From Chitinophagaceae bacterium (GTDB lineage Bacteria > Bacteroidota > Bacteroidia > Chitinophagales > Chitinophagaceae): a DNA stretch of 64,000 nucleotides. Below, piece after piece: positions 9,101-16,039 of the stretch. The position numbers were made by a program, and so were the translations under genes. Within the stretch, counting starts at the first letter, position 1. Every line of letters begins with the position of its first letter. The stretch covers positions 124,001 to 188,000 of the forward strand of contig JADKAZ010000005.1 in NCBI GenBank assembly GCA_016719015.1, read 5' to 3'. The notes under the pieces are model-generated. The model saw only the letters and a list, made by a program, of their open reading frames with translations, had not been told where the DNA came from and did not search any database.

Positions 9101-9698
9101 CCGGTATCATTGATTTGATCTGCTCATCACTTAATAATTCCAGTTTATTCACTTCATGAGAAGTGCGGAAGCCATCAAAGAAATGTACGATCGGGATTCT
9201 CGATTGTAAGGTAGCTGCCTGTGCTATCAACGCAAAATCATGAGCTTCCTGCACACTGGCAGAACTCAACATAGCAAAGCCTGTAGTCCTTGCTGCCATT
9301 ACATCCTGGTGGTCGCCGAAAATGGAAAGCCCTTGGGCTGCTAATGACCGGGCAGCTACATGAAATACAGCTGGTGTCAGTTCGCCAGCAATCTTATACA
9401 TGTTGGGCAACATCAGCATCAGTCCTTGTGATGCAGTGAATGTGGTGGTAAGTGAACCAGTTTGTAAAGCTCCATGTACAGTACCTGCAGCACCGCCTTC
9501 ACTTTGCATTTCTATCACATCCGGCACATTGCCCCAGATATTTTTTGTTCCTTTAGCGGCCCATTCATCGGCCAATTCTGCCATAGTGGATGACGGGGTG
9601 ATGGGATAGATGGCACAAACTTCATTCACCCGGTATGCCACATATGCAGCAGCTTCATTTCCATCTATCGTTGCGACCAATTTATTTTTACTTGACAT
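6123..9698 (-). CDS. nifJ: Pyruvate:ferredoxin (flavodoxin) oxidoreductase
   Basis: A single-chain PFOR of 1191 residues, the usual size. It converts pyruvate + CoA to acetyl-CoA + CO2 and reduces ferredoxin or flavodoxin, using thiamine diphosphate. Domain order seen: N-terminal TPP pyrimidine-binding domain (NEVCAIYPITPSSTMAEL), transketolase-C-like domain II, the gamma domain (QGYFVYDSKKSGARTVSHLR), the EKR region, two 4Fe-4S motifs (CIQCGNCAYVCP near 695 and CTGCNLCVEVCP near 752), the proximal cluster (CAGCGETPY near 824) and the TPP-phosphate motif GDGWAYDIGYGG near 972. It overlaps the upstream GltD-like gene by 11 bp, so translation is probably coupled. The enzyme is oxygen-sensitive in many hosts, so it suggests microaerobic or anaerobic metabolism. 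Confidence 0.97.
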   Translation of the reverse strand: MSSKNKLVATIDGNEAAAYVAYRVNEVCAIYPITPSSTMAELADEWAAKGTKNIWGNVPDVIEMQSEGGAAGTVHGALQTGSLTTTFTASQGLMLMLPNMYKIAGELTPAVFHVAARSLAAQGLSIFGDHQDVMAARTTGFAMLSSASVQEAHDFALIAQAATLQSRIPIVHFFDGFRTSHEVNKLELLSDEQIKSMIPDELVIAHRKRGLNPEHPFIRGTAQNPDVYFQGRETVNQFYNNMPGIVEEVMKDFEKLTGRKYELFEYTGAADAEEVTIIMGSGGETVEETVKALNKAGAKTGVIVVRLYRPFSLAHLIKVLPASVKSIGVLDRTKESGAAGEPMYQDVLSTLVEALQQGKLKKLPNIVGGRYGLSSKEFTPAMVKAVYDELKKDKPKNGFTIGINDDVTFTSLEFDPEFKLDESEWRQGLFFGLGADGTVGANKNTIKIIGENTDLYAQGYFVYDSKKSGARTVSHLRFGPKPIRAPYLISKADFIACHQFNFTEKVEMLEFASEGATFLLNSPYDKSEVWSKLTGQLQKMIIDKKIKLYVIDATTVARDTGMSGRINTIMQTCYFALSGVLPREDAIKQIKKAIEKTYFKKGQKVIDQNFIAVDATLANLYEVDYPKKVSAANHDLLTVSDRAPDFVKEVTAVMMAGHGDDLPVSKMTVDGTYPSGTTQWEKRNVSDIVAIWEPDTCIQCGNCAYVCPHSVIRAKFYHKDNLQKAPDGFKHAPINARGFPETQYSLQVYLEDCTGCNLCVEVCPATDPVNRSRKAINMGEKEPVLKAEQHNIDFFENIPWNDRSKIDFSTVHGAQFLEPLFEFSGACAGCGETPYLKLLSQLFGDRLLVANATGCSSIYGGNLPTTPWAVNAAGRGPAWSNSLFEDNAEFGLGMRITADKQLAVAKQLLLELNDELGADFVKQILDAPQVHESELAEQQQRVMQLKEKLKTMTSSAANHLLSVADQLVRRSVWLVGGDGWAYDIGYGGLDHALATGRNVKILVLDTEVYSNTGGQSSKSTPTAATAKFAAGGKSGGKKDLAMQAISYGNVYVARVAFGANPQQTLLAMREAEAYDGPALILAYSHCIAHGYDLKDGLSQQNKAVASGHWPLLRYNPVLRKKNQNPFVLDSPRPTMALKDYAYNELRYKVLTITNPEAADTLMKHAQDLVNLKWKTYEELATKKASDFVPIA

Positions 9699-11334
9699 CT
9701 GTAGTTGAATTAACGGGTTCTGTAATCATTTCTATTGCATGGCAAGGGCATTGCTCGTAACAAACAGCACATCCTGTGCAGGCATTGTAGTTAAACTTAT
9801 AGCGATTACCCTTTCCTAATTTAATTATGGCATCTTCAGGACAGGCACCAAAGCAACCATCACATTCAAAACAGTTACCACAGCTCAAACAACGCTGTGC
9901 TTCAAACCTTACTTCTGGTTCTGACAATCCGCTTATCACCTCATCAAAGCTTTTTACAGCAACTGCCGGAGCCAGTTTATCCTGTTCTTTTTGTGGTGCA
10001 TCAGTTTTGTACCACATATGCAGTTTACGATAACCCGCAGTTGGATGTTTGTCAGGTTTCTGATAAGCATCCTTCATTAGAAATCCATTGATATATTTTG
10101 CGGCCTTTTTACCATGTCCGATTGCTATAGTGGAGCTCCTGTTCTCACCGGGTAACATATCACCTCCGGCAAAAATTCCTTCATGCCCTGTCATCCGTTC
10201 CGCATTAATAGTAACTGTTCCATCATCGCTGATTGCAATACCCGAAACAGAACGAAGAAAACCAGCATCCGATTCTTGCTTATTAGCATTAATCAAAACA
10301 TCTGCCTGAATGGTTTCAAATTCGCCGGTACCAACAGCTTTTCCTTTTTCCACTTTCATTACTTCAAGGGTAATGATATTCTTTTCTATTTTACTGATAC
10401 TTCGAAGTAACTGAACATCCACACCTTCTGCCAACGCATCTTCTGTTTCATAATCATAGGCGGGCATCAATTTTTTATCCCCTGGAAAATAAACAGACAC
10501 TTCTGACCCAAACCGCTTGATCATTCTTGATAAATACAAAGCCAGTTTACCGCCACCGTATACCACTACTTTCTTATGTATGTAGGGAGAGGTGGTTTCT
10601 TTTATCTCTCTAAAAAAAGAAAAGGCATCCGTGATATAAACAGAATCGTCCTGTTCAAATTCTTCCTTATGAATTAGCTGGGCTCCAATGGAGAGATAGA
10701 CGGCATCAAAATTGCCGGCCGCTTTTTCTGTTAATACATCCTCTACTTTATAATTCAGGCGGATCTTTACTCCCATTCTTACGATCCTGTCAATTTCTGC
10801 ATCGAGTATTTCTTTTGGTAATCGATATTCCGGAACACCACTCCACAACAAACCACCCGGATGTCCGTCAGCTTCAAATATTTCTACCACATGACCCATC
10901 CGGGCCAAATGATAGGCGGCGGCTAACCCACCCGGACCTGCTCCAACCACCAATACCCTTTTACCTGAAAATTTGGTAGAGTAATTCACCTGCCATTTAT
11001 GATGGATGGCTTCATCTCCTATATATCTTTCCACCGCATGTATATTGACAGTAGTATCAATATGGTTCCGGTTACATCCCGTTTCGCAGGGCTTTACACA
11101 AACCCGGCCCATAATGGCGGGAAAAGGATTATCCTCTAATATTGTTTGAAAGGCTTCAAAATAATGACCGGCCTGTGCCTGGGAAAGCCATGCCTGTATA
11201 TTTTCACCGGCCGGACAGGCACTATTACACGGAGGCATAAAATCAACATACACGGGACGGCGAAATCGTTGGGGACCGGTTCCCTCCGAATGCGTAGAAA
11301 GGTCAACCGGTTTGGTAATGTCAGTTGCAGACAT
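9688..11334 (-). CDS. GltD-like NAD(P)H oxidoreductase with C-terminal ferredoxin domain
   Basis: A flavoprotein of ~548 residues related to the glutamate synthase small subunit, NfnB and PreT. It begins with the Fer4_20 iron-sulfur domain (CNSACPAGENI near residue 31, CVKPCETGCNR near 70), then an FAD Rossmann motif (GAGPGGLAAAYHLA near 125), a second nucleotide-binding motif (VVYGGGKLALYLS) and two C-terminal 4Fe-4S motifs (CLSCGNCFECDGC near 479, CTGCAVCYEQCP near 516). I place the start at the ATG at 11334; a longer TTG-initiated frame adds 16 residues unlike the family. It overlaps nifJ by 11 bp. Inferred role: passing electrons between PFOR-reduced clusters and NAD(P). No glutamate synthase large subunit is nearby. 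Confidence 0.85.
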   Translation of the reverse strand: MSATDITKPVDLSTHSEGTGPQRFRRPVYVDFMPPCNSACPAGENIQAWLSQAQAGHYFEAFQTILEDNPFPAIMGRVCVKPCETGCNRNHIDTTVNIHAVERYIGDEAIHHKWQVNYSTKFSGKRVLVVGAGPGGLAAAYHLARMGHVVEIFEADGHPGGLLWSGVPEYRLPKEILDAEIDRIVRMGVKIRLNYKVEDVLTEKAAGNFDAVYLSIGAQLIHKEEFEQDDSVYITDAFSFFREIKETTSPYIHKKVVVYGGGKLALYLSRMIKRFGSEVSVYFPGDKKLMPAYDYETEDALAEGVDVQLLRSISKIEKNIITLEVMKVEKGKAVGTGEFETIQADVLINANKQESDAGFLRSVSGIAISDDGTVTINAERMTGHEGIFAGGDMLPGENRSSTIAIGHGKKAAKYINGFLMKDAYQKPDKHPTAGYRKLHMWYKTDAPQKEQDKLAPAVAVKSFDEVISGLSEPEVRFEAQRCLSCGNCFECDGCFGACPEDAIIKLGKGNRYKFNYNACTGCAVCYEQCPCHAIEMITEPVNSTTDVK

Positions 11335-11493
11335 GGTTAAAGTTTTGAACGGGCAAGCAATACTCACCCATGAAAAAGTCAATTAAACTTCAGCAAAGTA
11401 GAACCTGTATTGAAAGAGATGGGTGACGTAGTTCAAGGGGAAAAATGATTCCTATCATACTGGGGAACAACAGGGTCGGCAAGATCAGGCAAT

Positions 11494-11518
11494 AAAAAAC
11501 CCGGCAACATAGCCGGGC
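11494..11518 (-). terminator. Intrinsic terminator after glyS
   Basis: On the minus strand a GCCCGGC/GCCGGG stem of at least 6 bp with a 6-base loop is followed by six Ts. It lies 20 bp after the glyS stop and separates glyS from the GltD-PFOR operon. The remaining ~150 bp up to the GltD start show only an imperfect TACTTTGC box at 11393-11400. Confidence 0.85.
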
Positions 11519-11537
11519 TTAAGATGTTTATAAGACT

Positions 11538-13127
11538 CTATGAAATAGCATTTAGCACAATCTCTTTCAGTTTTTCAATCGGCACTCTCTCCTGCTCCAT
11601 CGAATCACGGTGACGGATGGTAACTGTGTTATCTTCTTTTGTTTGGTGATCAACGGTTACGCAGAAAGGTGTACCCAAAGCATCCATCCTTCTATATCTC
11701 TTACCGATGGAATCTTTCTCTTCATAGAAACAACGGAAATGAGGTTTGCAATCTTTCATGATCTGCTCCGCAATTTCTGGCAAGCCATCTTTTTTGGTCA
11801 ATGGCAATATGGCTAATTTTATCGGAGCCAATTTAGCAGGGAACTTTAATACGACACGGCTATCTTGTTTATCAGCAGTACTCAAATCCTGTTCTTCATA
11901 TGCCTGGCTGATTACAGCCAAAAACATCCTGTCTAAACCAATGGAGGTTTCAATGACATAAGGAATATAATTACCATAAGGTTTGCCGGTAGCAGGGTCA
12001 ACATCATTATCGAAATACTGCATTTTCTTTTTGCTGTACTCCTGGTGTTGTTTCAAATCGAAATCAGTTCTTGAATGAATTCCTTCTAACTCTTTAAAGC
12101 CGATCGGGAATTCAAATTCAATATCACAGGCTGCATCCGCATAGTGGGCCAGTTTCACATGGTCGTGGAAGCGATATTTTTCTGCGGGCATACCGAGGCT
12201 TTTGTGCCATTCTAATCTTGTTGCCTTCCATTTTTCATACCATTCCTTTTGTGTGCCGGGGCGGATGAAGAACTGCATTTCCATTTGTTCAAACTCTCTC
12301 ATCCGGAAAACGAACTGCCTTGCTACAATTTCGTTCCGGAATGCTTTACCGATTTGTGCAATACCGAATGGAATTTTCATTCTGCCTGTCTTTTGCACAT
12401 TCAAAAAATTGACAAAAATTCCTTGTGCCGTTTCTGGTCTTAAATAAACTTTGTTGTCTTCATCATCGGATGAAACGGTAGAACCAAACTCGGTAGAGAA
12501 CATGAGGTTGAACTGGCGGATATCTGTCCAATTGCAGGTGCCGCTGATGGCACATTTAATTTTATTTTCTTCAATCAATGTTTTTAATCCTGCAAAATCA
12601 TCTTTGGCAAGCAATGCATCCATGGACTTCAATATTGAATTCCATTTCTCCCTAATTTCAAAACCACCAGCTTGGGCAAACCTATCATGAAAAATTTTAT
12701 TCGCCTCTTCTTCTGAAATACCTGCATACGGCCCTGTTTCTTTATATTCCTTTCCACTTTTTTCAAGTAATATATTCTCTTCTTCCATCAACTGATCGAC
12801 ATATCCTTCTATCAAATGGTCAACCCGGTACCGCTTCTTACTGTCTTTATTATCAATCATCGGGTCGTTGAAATTGTCAACATGTCCGCTGGCCTTCCAG
12901 GTGGTGGGATGCATAAAGATGGCAGCATCAATACCCACAATGTTATCTTCCAGCTGGGTCATGCTTTTCCACCAATAGTCTTTGATATTTTTTTTCAGCT
13001 CACTACCCATCTGGCCATAGTCATACACAGCCTGTAAACCATCATAAATTTCACTGGATGGAAAAATAAAGCCGTACTCTTTGCAATGAGATATGATTGC
13101 CTGGAATTTGTTCGTATCATTTGCCAT
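11538..13127 (-). CDS. glyS: Glycyl-tRNA synthetase (homodimeric type)
   Basis: Class II aminoacyl-tRNA synthetase charging tRNA-Gly, of the single-chain homodimer type. The protein has 529 residues from the ATG at 13127. Features: the start MANDTNKFQAIISHCKEYGF, the motif-1 area SSEIYDGLQAVYDYGQMG, the motif-2 region with RPETAQGIFVNF and IAQIGKAFRNEI, motif 3 in ETSIGLDRMFLA, and an anticodon-binding C-terminal domain (LAPIKLAILPL onward, ending GTPFCVTVDHQTKEDNTVTIRHR). Upstream in-frame codons to 13169 do not resemble the family and were dropped. A perfect TACTTTTG box ends 6 bp before the ATG. A terminator follows the gene. Confidence 0.97.
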   Translation of the reverse strand: MANDTNKFQAIISHCKEYGFIFPSSEIYDGLQAVYDYGQMGSELKKNIKDYWWKSMTQLEDNIVGIDAAIFMHPTTWKASGHVDNFNDPMIDNKDSKKRYRVDHLIEGYVDQLMEEENILLEKSGKEYKETGPYAGISEEEANKIFHDRFAQAGGFEIREKWNSILKSMDALLAKDDFAGLKTLIEENKIKCAISGTCNWTDIRQFNLMFSTEFGSTVSSDDEDNKVYLRPETAQGIFVNFLNVQKTGRMKIPFGIAQIGKAFRNEIVARQFVFRMREFEQMEMQFFIRPGTQKEWYEKWKATRLEWHKSLGMPAEKYRFHDHVKLAHYADAACDIEFEFPIGFKELEGIHSRTDFDLKQHQEYSKKKMQYFDNDVDPATGKPYGNYIPYVIETSIGLDRMFLAVISQAYEEQDLSTADKQDSRVVLKFPAKLAPIKLAILPLTKKDGLPEIAEQIMKDCKPHFRCFYEEKDSIGKRYRRMDALGTPFCVTVDHQTKEDNTVTIRHRDSMEQERVPIEKLKEIVLNAIS

Positions 13128-13133
13128 AGTGGG

Positions 13134-13141
13134 CAAAAGTA
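13134..13141 (-). promoter_or_regulatory. TAnnTTTG (-7) box directly ahead of glyS
   Basis: On the minus strand TACTTTTG matches the Bacteroidota -7 consensus TAnnTTTG exactly. It ends 6 bp before the glyS ATG, so the predicted transcription start falls at or next to the start codon. A TTTG lies 25 bp further upstream, slightly outside the usual spacing. It may be chance; similar boxes precede nadC and nadE. Confidence 0.4.
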
Positions 13142-13175
13142 AGGCAGAATCAGGATTTTGCAGAAGCAAAAAAAA

Positions 13176-14156
13176 TTACATATCCGGCTCTTCTTTTGTG
13201 GGAGGAGGGGCTTCAATGACCGTTTTTTCTTCCGGTTGCTGCTGTATAGATTTTTCAGATTCCACTTCAATCTGCTGCACCCAAACTGCATAGTTGGTGG
13301 GATAAATTCTTGACCCCCTGTGAATGGCATATGCATGAGTAAATGCAGCGCCAAAATATAATATCATAGCAGAGTAATAGACCCATAAAAGAATCACAAT
13401 AACAGAACCTGCCGCCCCGTAAGCTGAGCTCATGCGGCTATGCCCAAGATAATAACTGATGACAAACCGGCCCAGCATAAATAAAAAAGCAGTGACAAAT
13501 GACCCTACCCATACATGCCTCCATTTAATACGGGCATCCGGCAATACTTTGAAAATAGCGGCAAATATAAAAACGGTAATAAAAAAAGTTAGAAATATAT
13601 TCAAGATATAAACTAAATAAACGGTTGTCTGCGGATAATTTTTTACGAGATTATCAAGCAAATAATCCAAGCCGCCATTGATAATTAAGGAAACCAATAA
13701 AATGAATCCTATTGTTATGATCATGGAAAAGGAAAGCAAGCGATTAAAAATCAATTTTAAAATGCCAAACCCTTTTTTGGGCTTTGCTTTCAGCCGCCAG
13801 ATATGATTTACAGAATCCTGAATCTCATTAAACACACTGGTAGCACCGATAATGAGAGCAATAAGCCCAATAACGGTGGCAAAATTACTTTCTGAACTTA
13901 AGGTTGCATTCCGGATGGCTTGTTGTATATCTAACGCAGCGGAATGCCCTACAAATCCCTCGATCTGGTGATAAATAGACCCCTCCACTACATCACGGCC
14001 AAAGAAAAGATCGCTAATCCATATAATAATAATGAGTAACCCGGGCAATGAGAAAATTGTAAAAAATGCCAATGCCGCACTCAGTTGTAGAATATTGAGT
14101 GAGACAAAATCAGCGAAGGAATGTTTCGTTATTTTCCAGGCATCTTTAATTGACAT
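13176..14156 (-). CDS. YihY/BrkB family inner-membrane protein
   Basis: A 326-residue integral membrane protein of the YihY/virulence factor BrkB family, once misnamed ribonuclease BN. The typical N-terminus has LSAALAFFTIFSLPGLLIIIIW; the conserved NEIQDSVNHIWRL segment follows, then several further membrane helices, the RFVISYYLGHSRMSSAYGAAGS loop and VILLWVYYSAMILYFGAAFTHAYA. The C-terminal ~45 residues are a hydrophilic Glu/Pro-rich tail (PEEKTVIEAPPPTKEEPDM). It lies 48 bp upstream of glyS on the same strand and 38 bp downstream of the MazG-like gene. The transport or signalling function of the family is unsettled; nothing here adds to it. Confidence 0.9.
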   Translation of the reverse strand: MSIKDAWKITKHSFADFVSLNILQLSAALAFFTIFSLPGLLIIIIWISDLFFGRDVVEGSIYHQIEGFVGHSAALDIQQAIRNATLSSESNFATVIGLIALIIGATSVFNEIQDSVNHIWRLKAKPKKGFGILKLIFNRLLSFSMIITIGFILLVSLIINGGLDYLLDNLVKNYPQTTVYLVYILNIFLTFFITVFIFAAIFKVLPDARIKWRHVWVGSFVTAFLFMLGRFVISYYLGHSRMSSAYGAAGSVIVILLWVYYSAMILYFGAAFTHAYAIHRGSRIYPTNYAVWVQQIEVESEKSIQQQPEEKTVIEAPPPTKEEPDM

Positions 14157-14194
14157 AGTTACTGGGTGAGGTTTAAAAATGATGCCAAAAAGAT

Positions 14195-14524
14195 TTAATC
14201 CTTTAGTTTACTATTATTCTGGTGCCTCTCGGCATCCCTCGTAGTCTTCTTATCAAAGTTTTTCTTCAACGCTTCAGTTAAATCCACCCCGGTTTGATTA
14301 GCCAGGCAAATCAGCACCCACAGCACATCTGCCATTTCATCGGCCATATTTTTATCCTTATCGCTTTCTTTAAAACTTTGGTCCCCATATTTGCGGGCCA
14401 TGATGCTGGCCAACTCTCCTACTTCTTCGGTTAATATCGCCATATTCGTAAGCTCACTGAAGTAGCGAACACCCACTGTTTTTATCCATTCATCCACTTG
14501 TTGCTGGGCTTGTTGCAATGTCAT
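14195..14524 (-). CDS. MazG-like nucleotide pyrophosphohydrolase
   Basis: An all-alpha NTP pyrophosphatase of the MazG superfamily with ~109 residues from the ATG at 14524 (MTLQQAQQQVDEWIKTVG). The metal-binding pattern is present: ILTEEVGELASIMAR gives the EExxE-type helix and DKNMADEMADVLWVLICLANQ the second acidic helix (ExxD). Short single-domain members of this kind hydrolyse (d)NTPs to NMP + PPi and are thought to clean the nucleotide pool. The longer open frame to 14560 adds 12 residues unlike the family. It may be co-transcribed with yihY and glyS. Confidence 0.85.
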   Translation of the reverse strand: MTLQQAQQQVDEWIKTVGVRYFSELTNMAILTEEVGELASIMARKYGDQSFKESDKDKNMADEMADVLWVLICLANQTGVDLTEALKKNFDKKTTRDAERHQNNSKLKD

Positions 14525-14624
14525 AACAAATATTTTAGAATGTGTATTGCAATATAGCATGATTCTTGACGTTTCAGACTCCCAACCTGTTGAAAACCTA
14601 ATACCAATTCCTTTAAAAGATTAA

Positions 14625-14948
14625 ATGTATTCTATGATGAATGCTATCCGCAGGCTACTGGCCATTGTATTACTGTCTGTTGTTGTTCTTGATTTGCAAG
14701 CCCAGCCGTTTGCCAAAGAAACAAAACCCTATAAAATACTTACCTCCGGGAAAAACATTACCATAAAAAGTACCAACAATATCAATCATATAATGATCTG
14801 GACAAATGGGGGCAACAGGCTGATAGAGCAAAGAAGTATTAATGCAAATAACTATTCATTCACTATTCCCATCAATGGCAAATTTTTTTTCCTGATGGTT
14901 GGATTAAGTAACGGCAAAATTTATACAGAGAAAATAGGGGTACAATAG
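14625..14948 (+). CDS. Short secreted protein consisting mainly of a T9SS-like C-terminal domain
   Basis: A 107-residue protein with a signal peptide (hydrophobic core LLAIVLLSVVVLDLQAQ, cleavage likely after AQA near residue 26). The mature part is one small beta-rich domain. Its pattern resembles a type A T9SS sorting domain: IKSTNNINHIMIWTNGGNRL (strand, then a turn like VYDxxGK), a central NNYSFTIPINGKFFFLMV (like the GIYF/V strand) and a final GKIYTEKIGVQ (like the KKIVV end). There is no cargo domain in front. It is monocistronic between divergent neighbours. Alternatively it could be a lone adhesin-like beta-sandwich. The gldKLMN genes in the same window show that the host has the secretion system. 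Confidence 0.6.
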   Translation: MYSMMNAIRRLLAIVLLSVVVLDLQAQPFAKETKPYKILTSGKNITIKSTNNINHIMIWTNGGNRLIEQRSINANNYSFTIPINGKFFFLMVGLSNGKIYTEKIGVQ

Positions 14949-14977
14949 TGAGTGGTGAATGGTCAATAGTGAATAAG
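14945..14977. repeat. Short GTGAATGGTCAATAGTGAAT-type intergenic repeat
   Basis: The 29 bases between two gene ends read as degenerate copies of GTGAATGGTC/AATAGTGAAT. Such runs are common between genes in this phylum. No coding sign is seen. Confidence 0.4.
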
Positions 14978-15430
14978 TCACTCCTTGTTCTTAGTATCAA
15001 TTACAATTGTAACGGGTCCGTCATTTAATAATTCCACTTTCATATCTGCCCCGAAAATACCAGTACCAACTTGTTTTCCCAAATCGGCAGAAAGTTGTTG
15101 AATCATTTTTTCATACAACGGAACAGCAACATCTGGTTTACTTGCTTTAATGTATGACGGCCGGTTGCCCTTTTTAGTAGAGGCATGTAAAGTAAACTGG
15201 CTAACCAGTATGATGTCACCTTTCTTATCTATCACAGATTCATTCATCACCCCGGCCGCATCATCAAAGATCCGGAGGTTGACAATTTTACCGGAAAGCC
15301 AATCTATATCTTCCATTGTATCTGCATCTTCTATGCCCAATAACACCAGTAACCCATTCCCGATCTGCGAATAGATGTTACCATCAATAGTTACACTGGC
15401 TTTACTAACCCGTTGAATAACTGCCCGCAT
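14978..15430 (-). CDS. dtd: D-aminoacyl-tRNA deacylase
   Basis: DTD removes D-amino acids (and glycine) wrongly attached to tRNA. The protein has 150 residues, the standard length, and starts MRAVIQRVSKASVTIDG, the family signature. The two catalytic-site motifs are present: SQFTLHAST (residues ~77-85; family SQFTL) and NDGPVTIVID near the C-terminus (family NxGPVT). The GNRPSYIKASKP stretch is also typical. It is divergent from the ArfB-like gene, and the ~120 bp between their starts probably hold both promoters. Confidence 0.96.
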   Translation of the reverse strand: MRAVIQRVSKASVTIDGNIYSQIGNGLLVLLGIEDADTMEDIDWLSGKIVNLRIFDDAAGVMNESVIDKKGDIILVSQFTLHASTKKGNRPSYIKASKPDVAVPLYEKMIQQLSADLGKQVGTGIFGADMKVELLNDGPVTIVIDTKNKE

Positions 15431-15550
15431 ACTGGTTACTTGTTTCCGGTTTCTTTTAAATAGTTAACTCCGGTTAAAGATACTTTCAATCCTTTAACGA
15501 TGCTACCTTTAATGAAAACTTTACCTGTAACTAATACCAAGGAACCAGAA

Positions 15551-15955
15551 ATGATCGACATAACTAAAGAAATATCTTTTCAGACAACCCGTAGTGGCGG
15601 TAAGGGCGGACAGAATGTAAACAAAGTGGAAACAGCCGTTATTGCTTCCTTTCATATTGACTCTTCCACATTACTTTCGGTTGAACAAAAATCCTTATTA
15701 AAAGAAAAATTATCGAACCGGATAAGTGCAGACGGGTATTTACAGGTAAAATCGCAAACTCACCGGACACAGTTAAGCAATAAAGAAGAGTCCGTTCAAA
15801 AAATAAATGAGCTGATTAAAAAAGCTTTAGAAAAGAAAAAGGCCCGCATTGCTACCAAAGCCAGCAAAGGCTCCAAAGAAAAAAGGCTGGAATCGAAGAA
15901 AAGAAAAGCTGATATAAAATCAGGCCGGCAGAAGTTCAGAAGAGAAGATTTTTAA
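15551..15955 (+). CDS. arfB: ArfB/YaeJ-like peptidyl-tRNA hydrolase (GGQ domain)
   Basis: A stand-alone release-factor-like protein that frees stalled ribosomes by hydrolysing peptidyl-tRNA. It contains the catalytic GGQ in SGGKGGQNVNKVETAV (residues ~15-30) and a C-terminal basic tail (KKKARIATKASKGSKEKR, then RKADIKSGRQKFRREDF) of the kind that enters the empty mRNA channel. I place the start at the ATG at 15551 (MIDITKEISFQTTRSGG), which fits family N-termini; in-frame ATGs at 15500 and 15512 would add up to 17 residues. It is divergent from dtd. Rescue rather than ordinary termination is inferred from its length (~134 residues) and the absence of a codon-reading domain. Confidence 0.88.
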   Translation: MIDITKEISFQTTRSGGKGGQNVNKVETAVIASFHIDSSTLLSVEQKSLLKEKLSNRISADGYLQVKSQTHRTQLSNKEESVQKINELIKKALEKKKARIATKASKGSKEKRLESKKRKADIKSGRQKFRREDF

Positions 15956-15978
15956 CTGCGGGCAAAGCATTTAAACTC

Positions 15979-16005
15979 TCTTTGTGACCTCGGTCTCTTT
16001 GTGGG
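15979..16005. repeat. CTTTGTGACC-type degenerate repeat
   Basis: The sequence contains two offset copies of TCTTTGTGR about 17 bp apart. It resembles the widespread Bacteroidota intergenic repeats built of TTTGCGT/TTTGTG units; another is at 32157-32190. The GTG at 16001 sits inside it, so this codon is a poor start for the peroxidase gene. Confidence 0.4.
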
Positions 16006-16039
16006 AAATAGTAGTAAATTAGCTGTTCAATTTCACCCT

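Noticed and set aside
12995..13354. Minus-strand frame of 119 codons across the glyS/yihY junction
   Set aside because: It overlaps two well-supported genes in another frame, and its sequence (Lys/Phe/Cys-rich) has no family sense.
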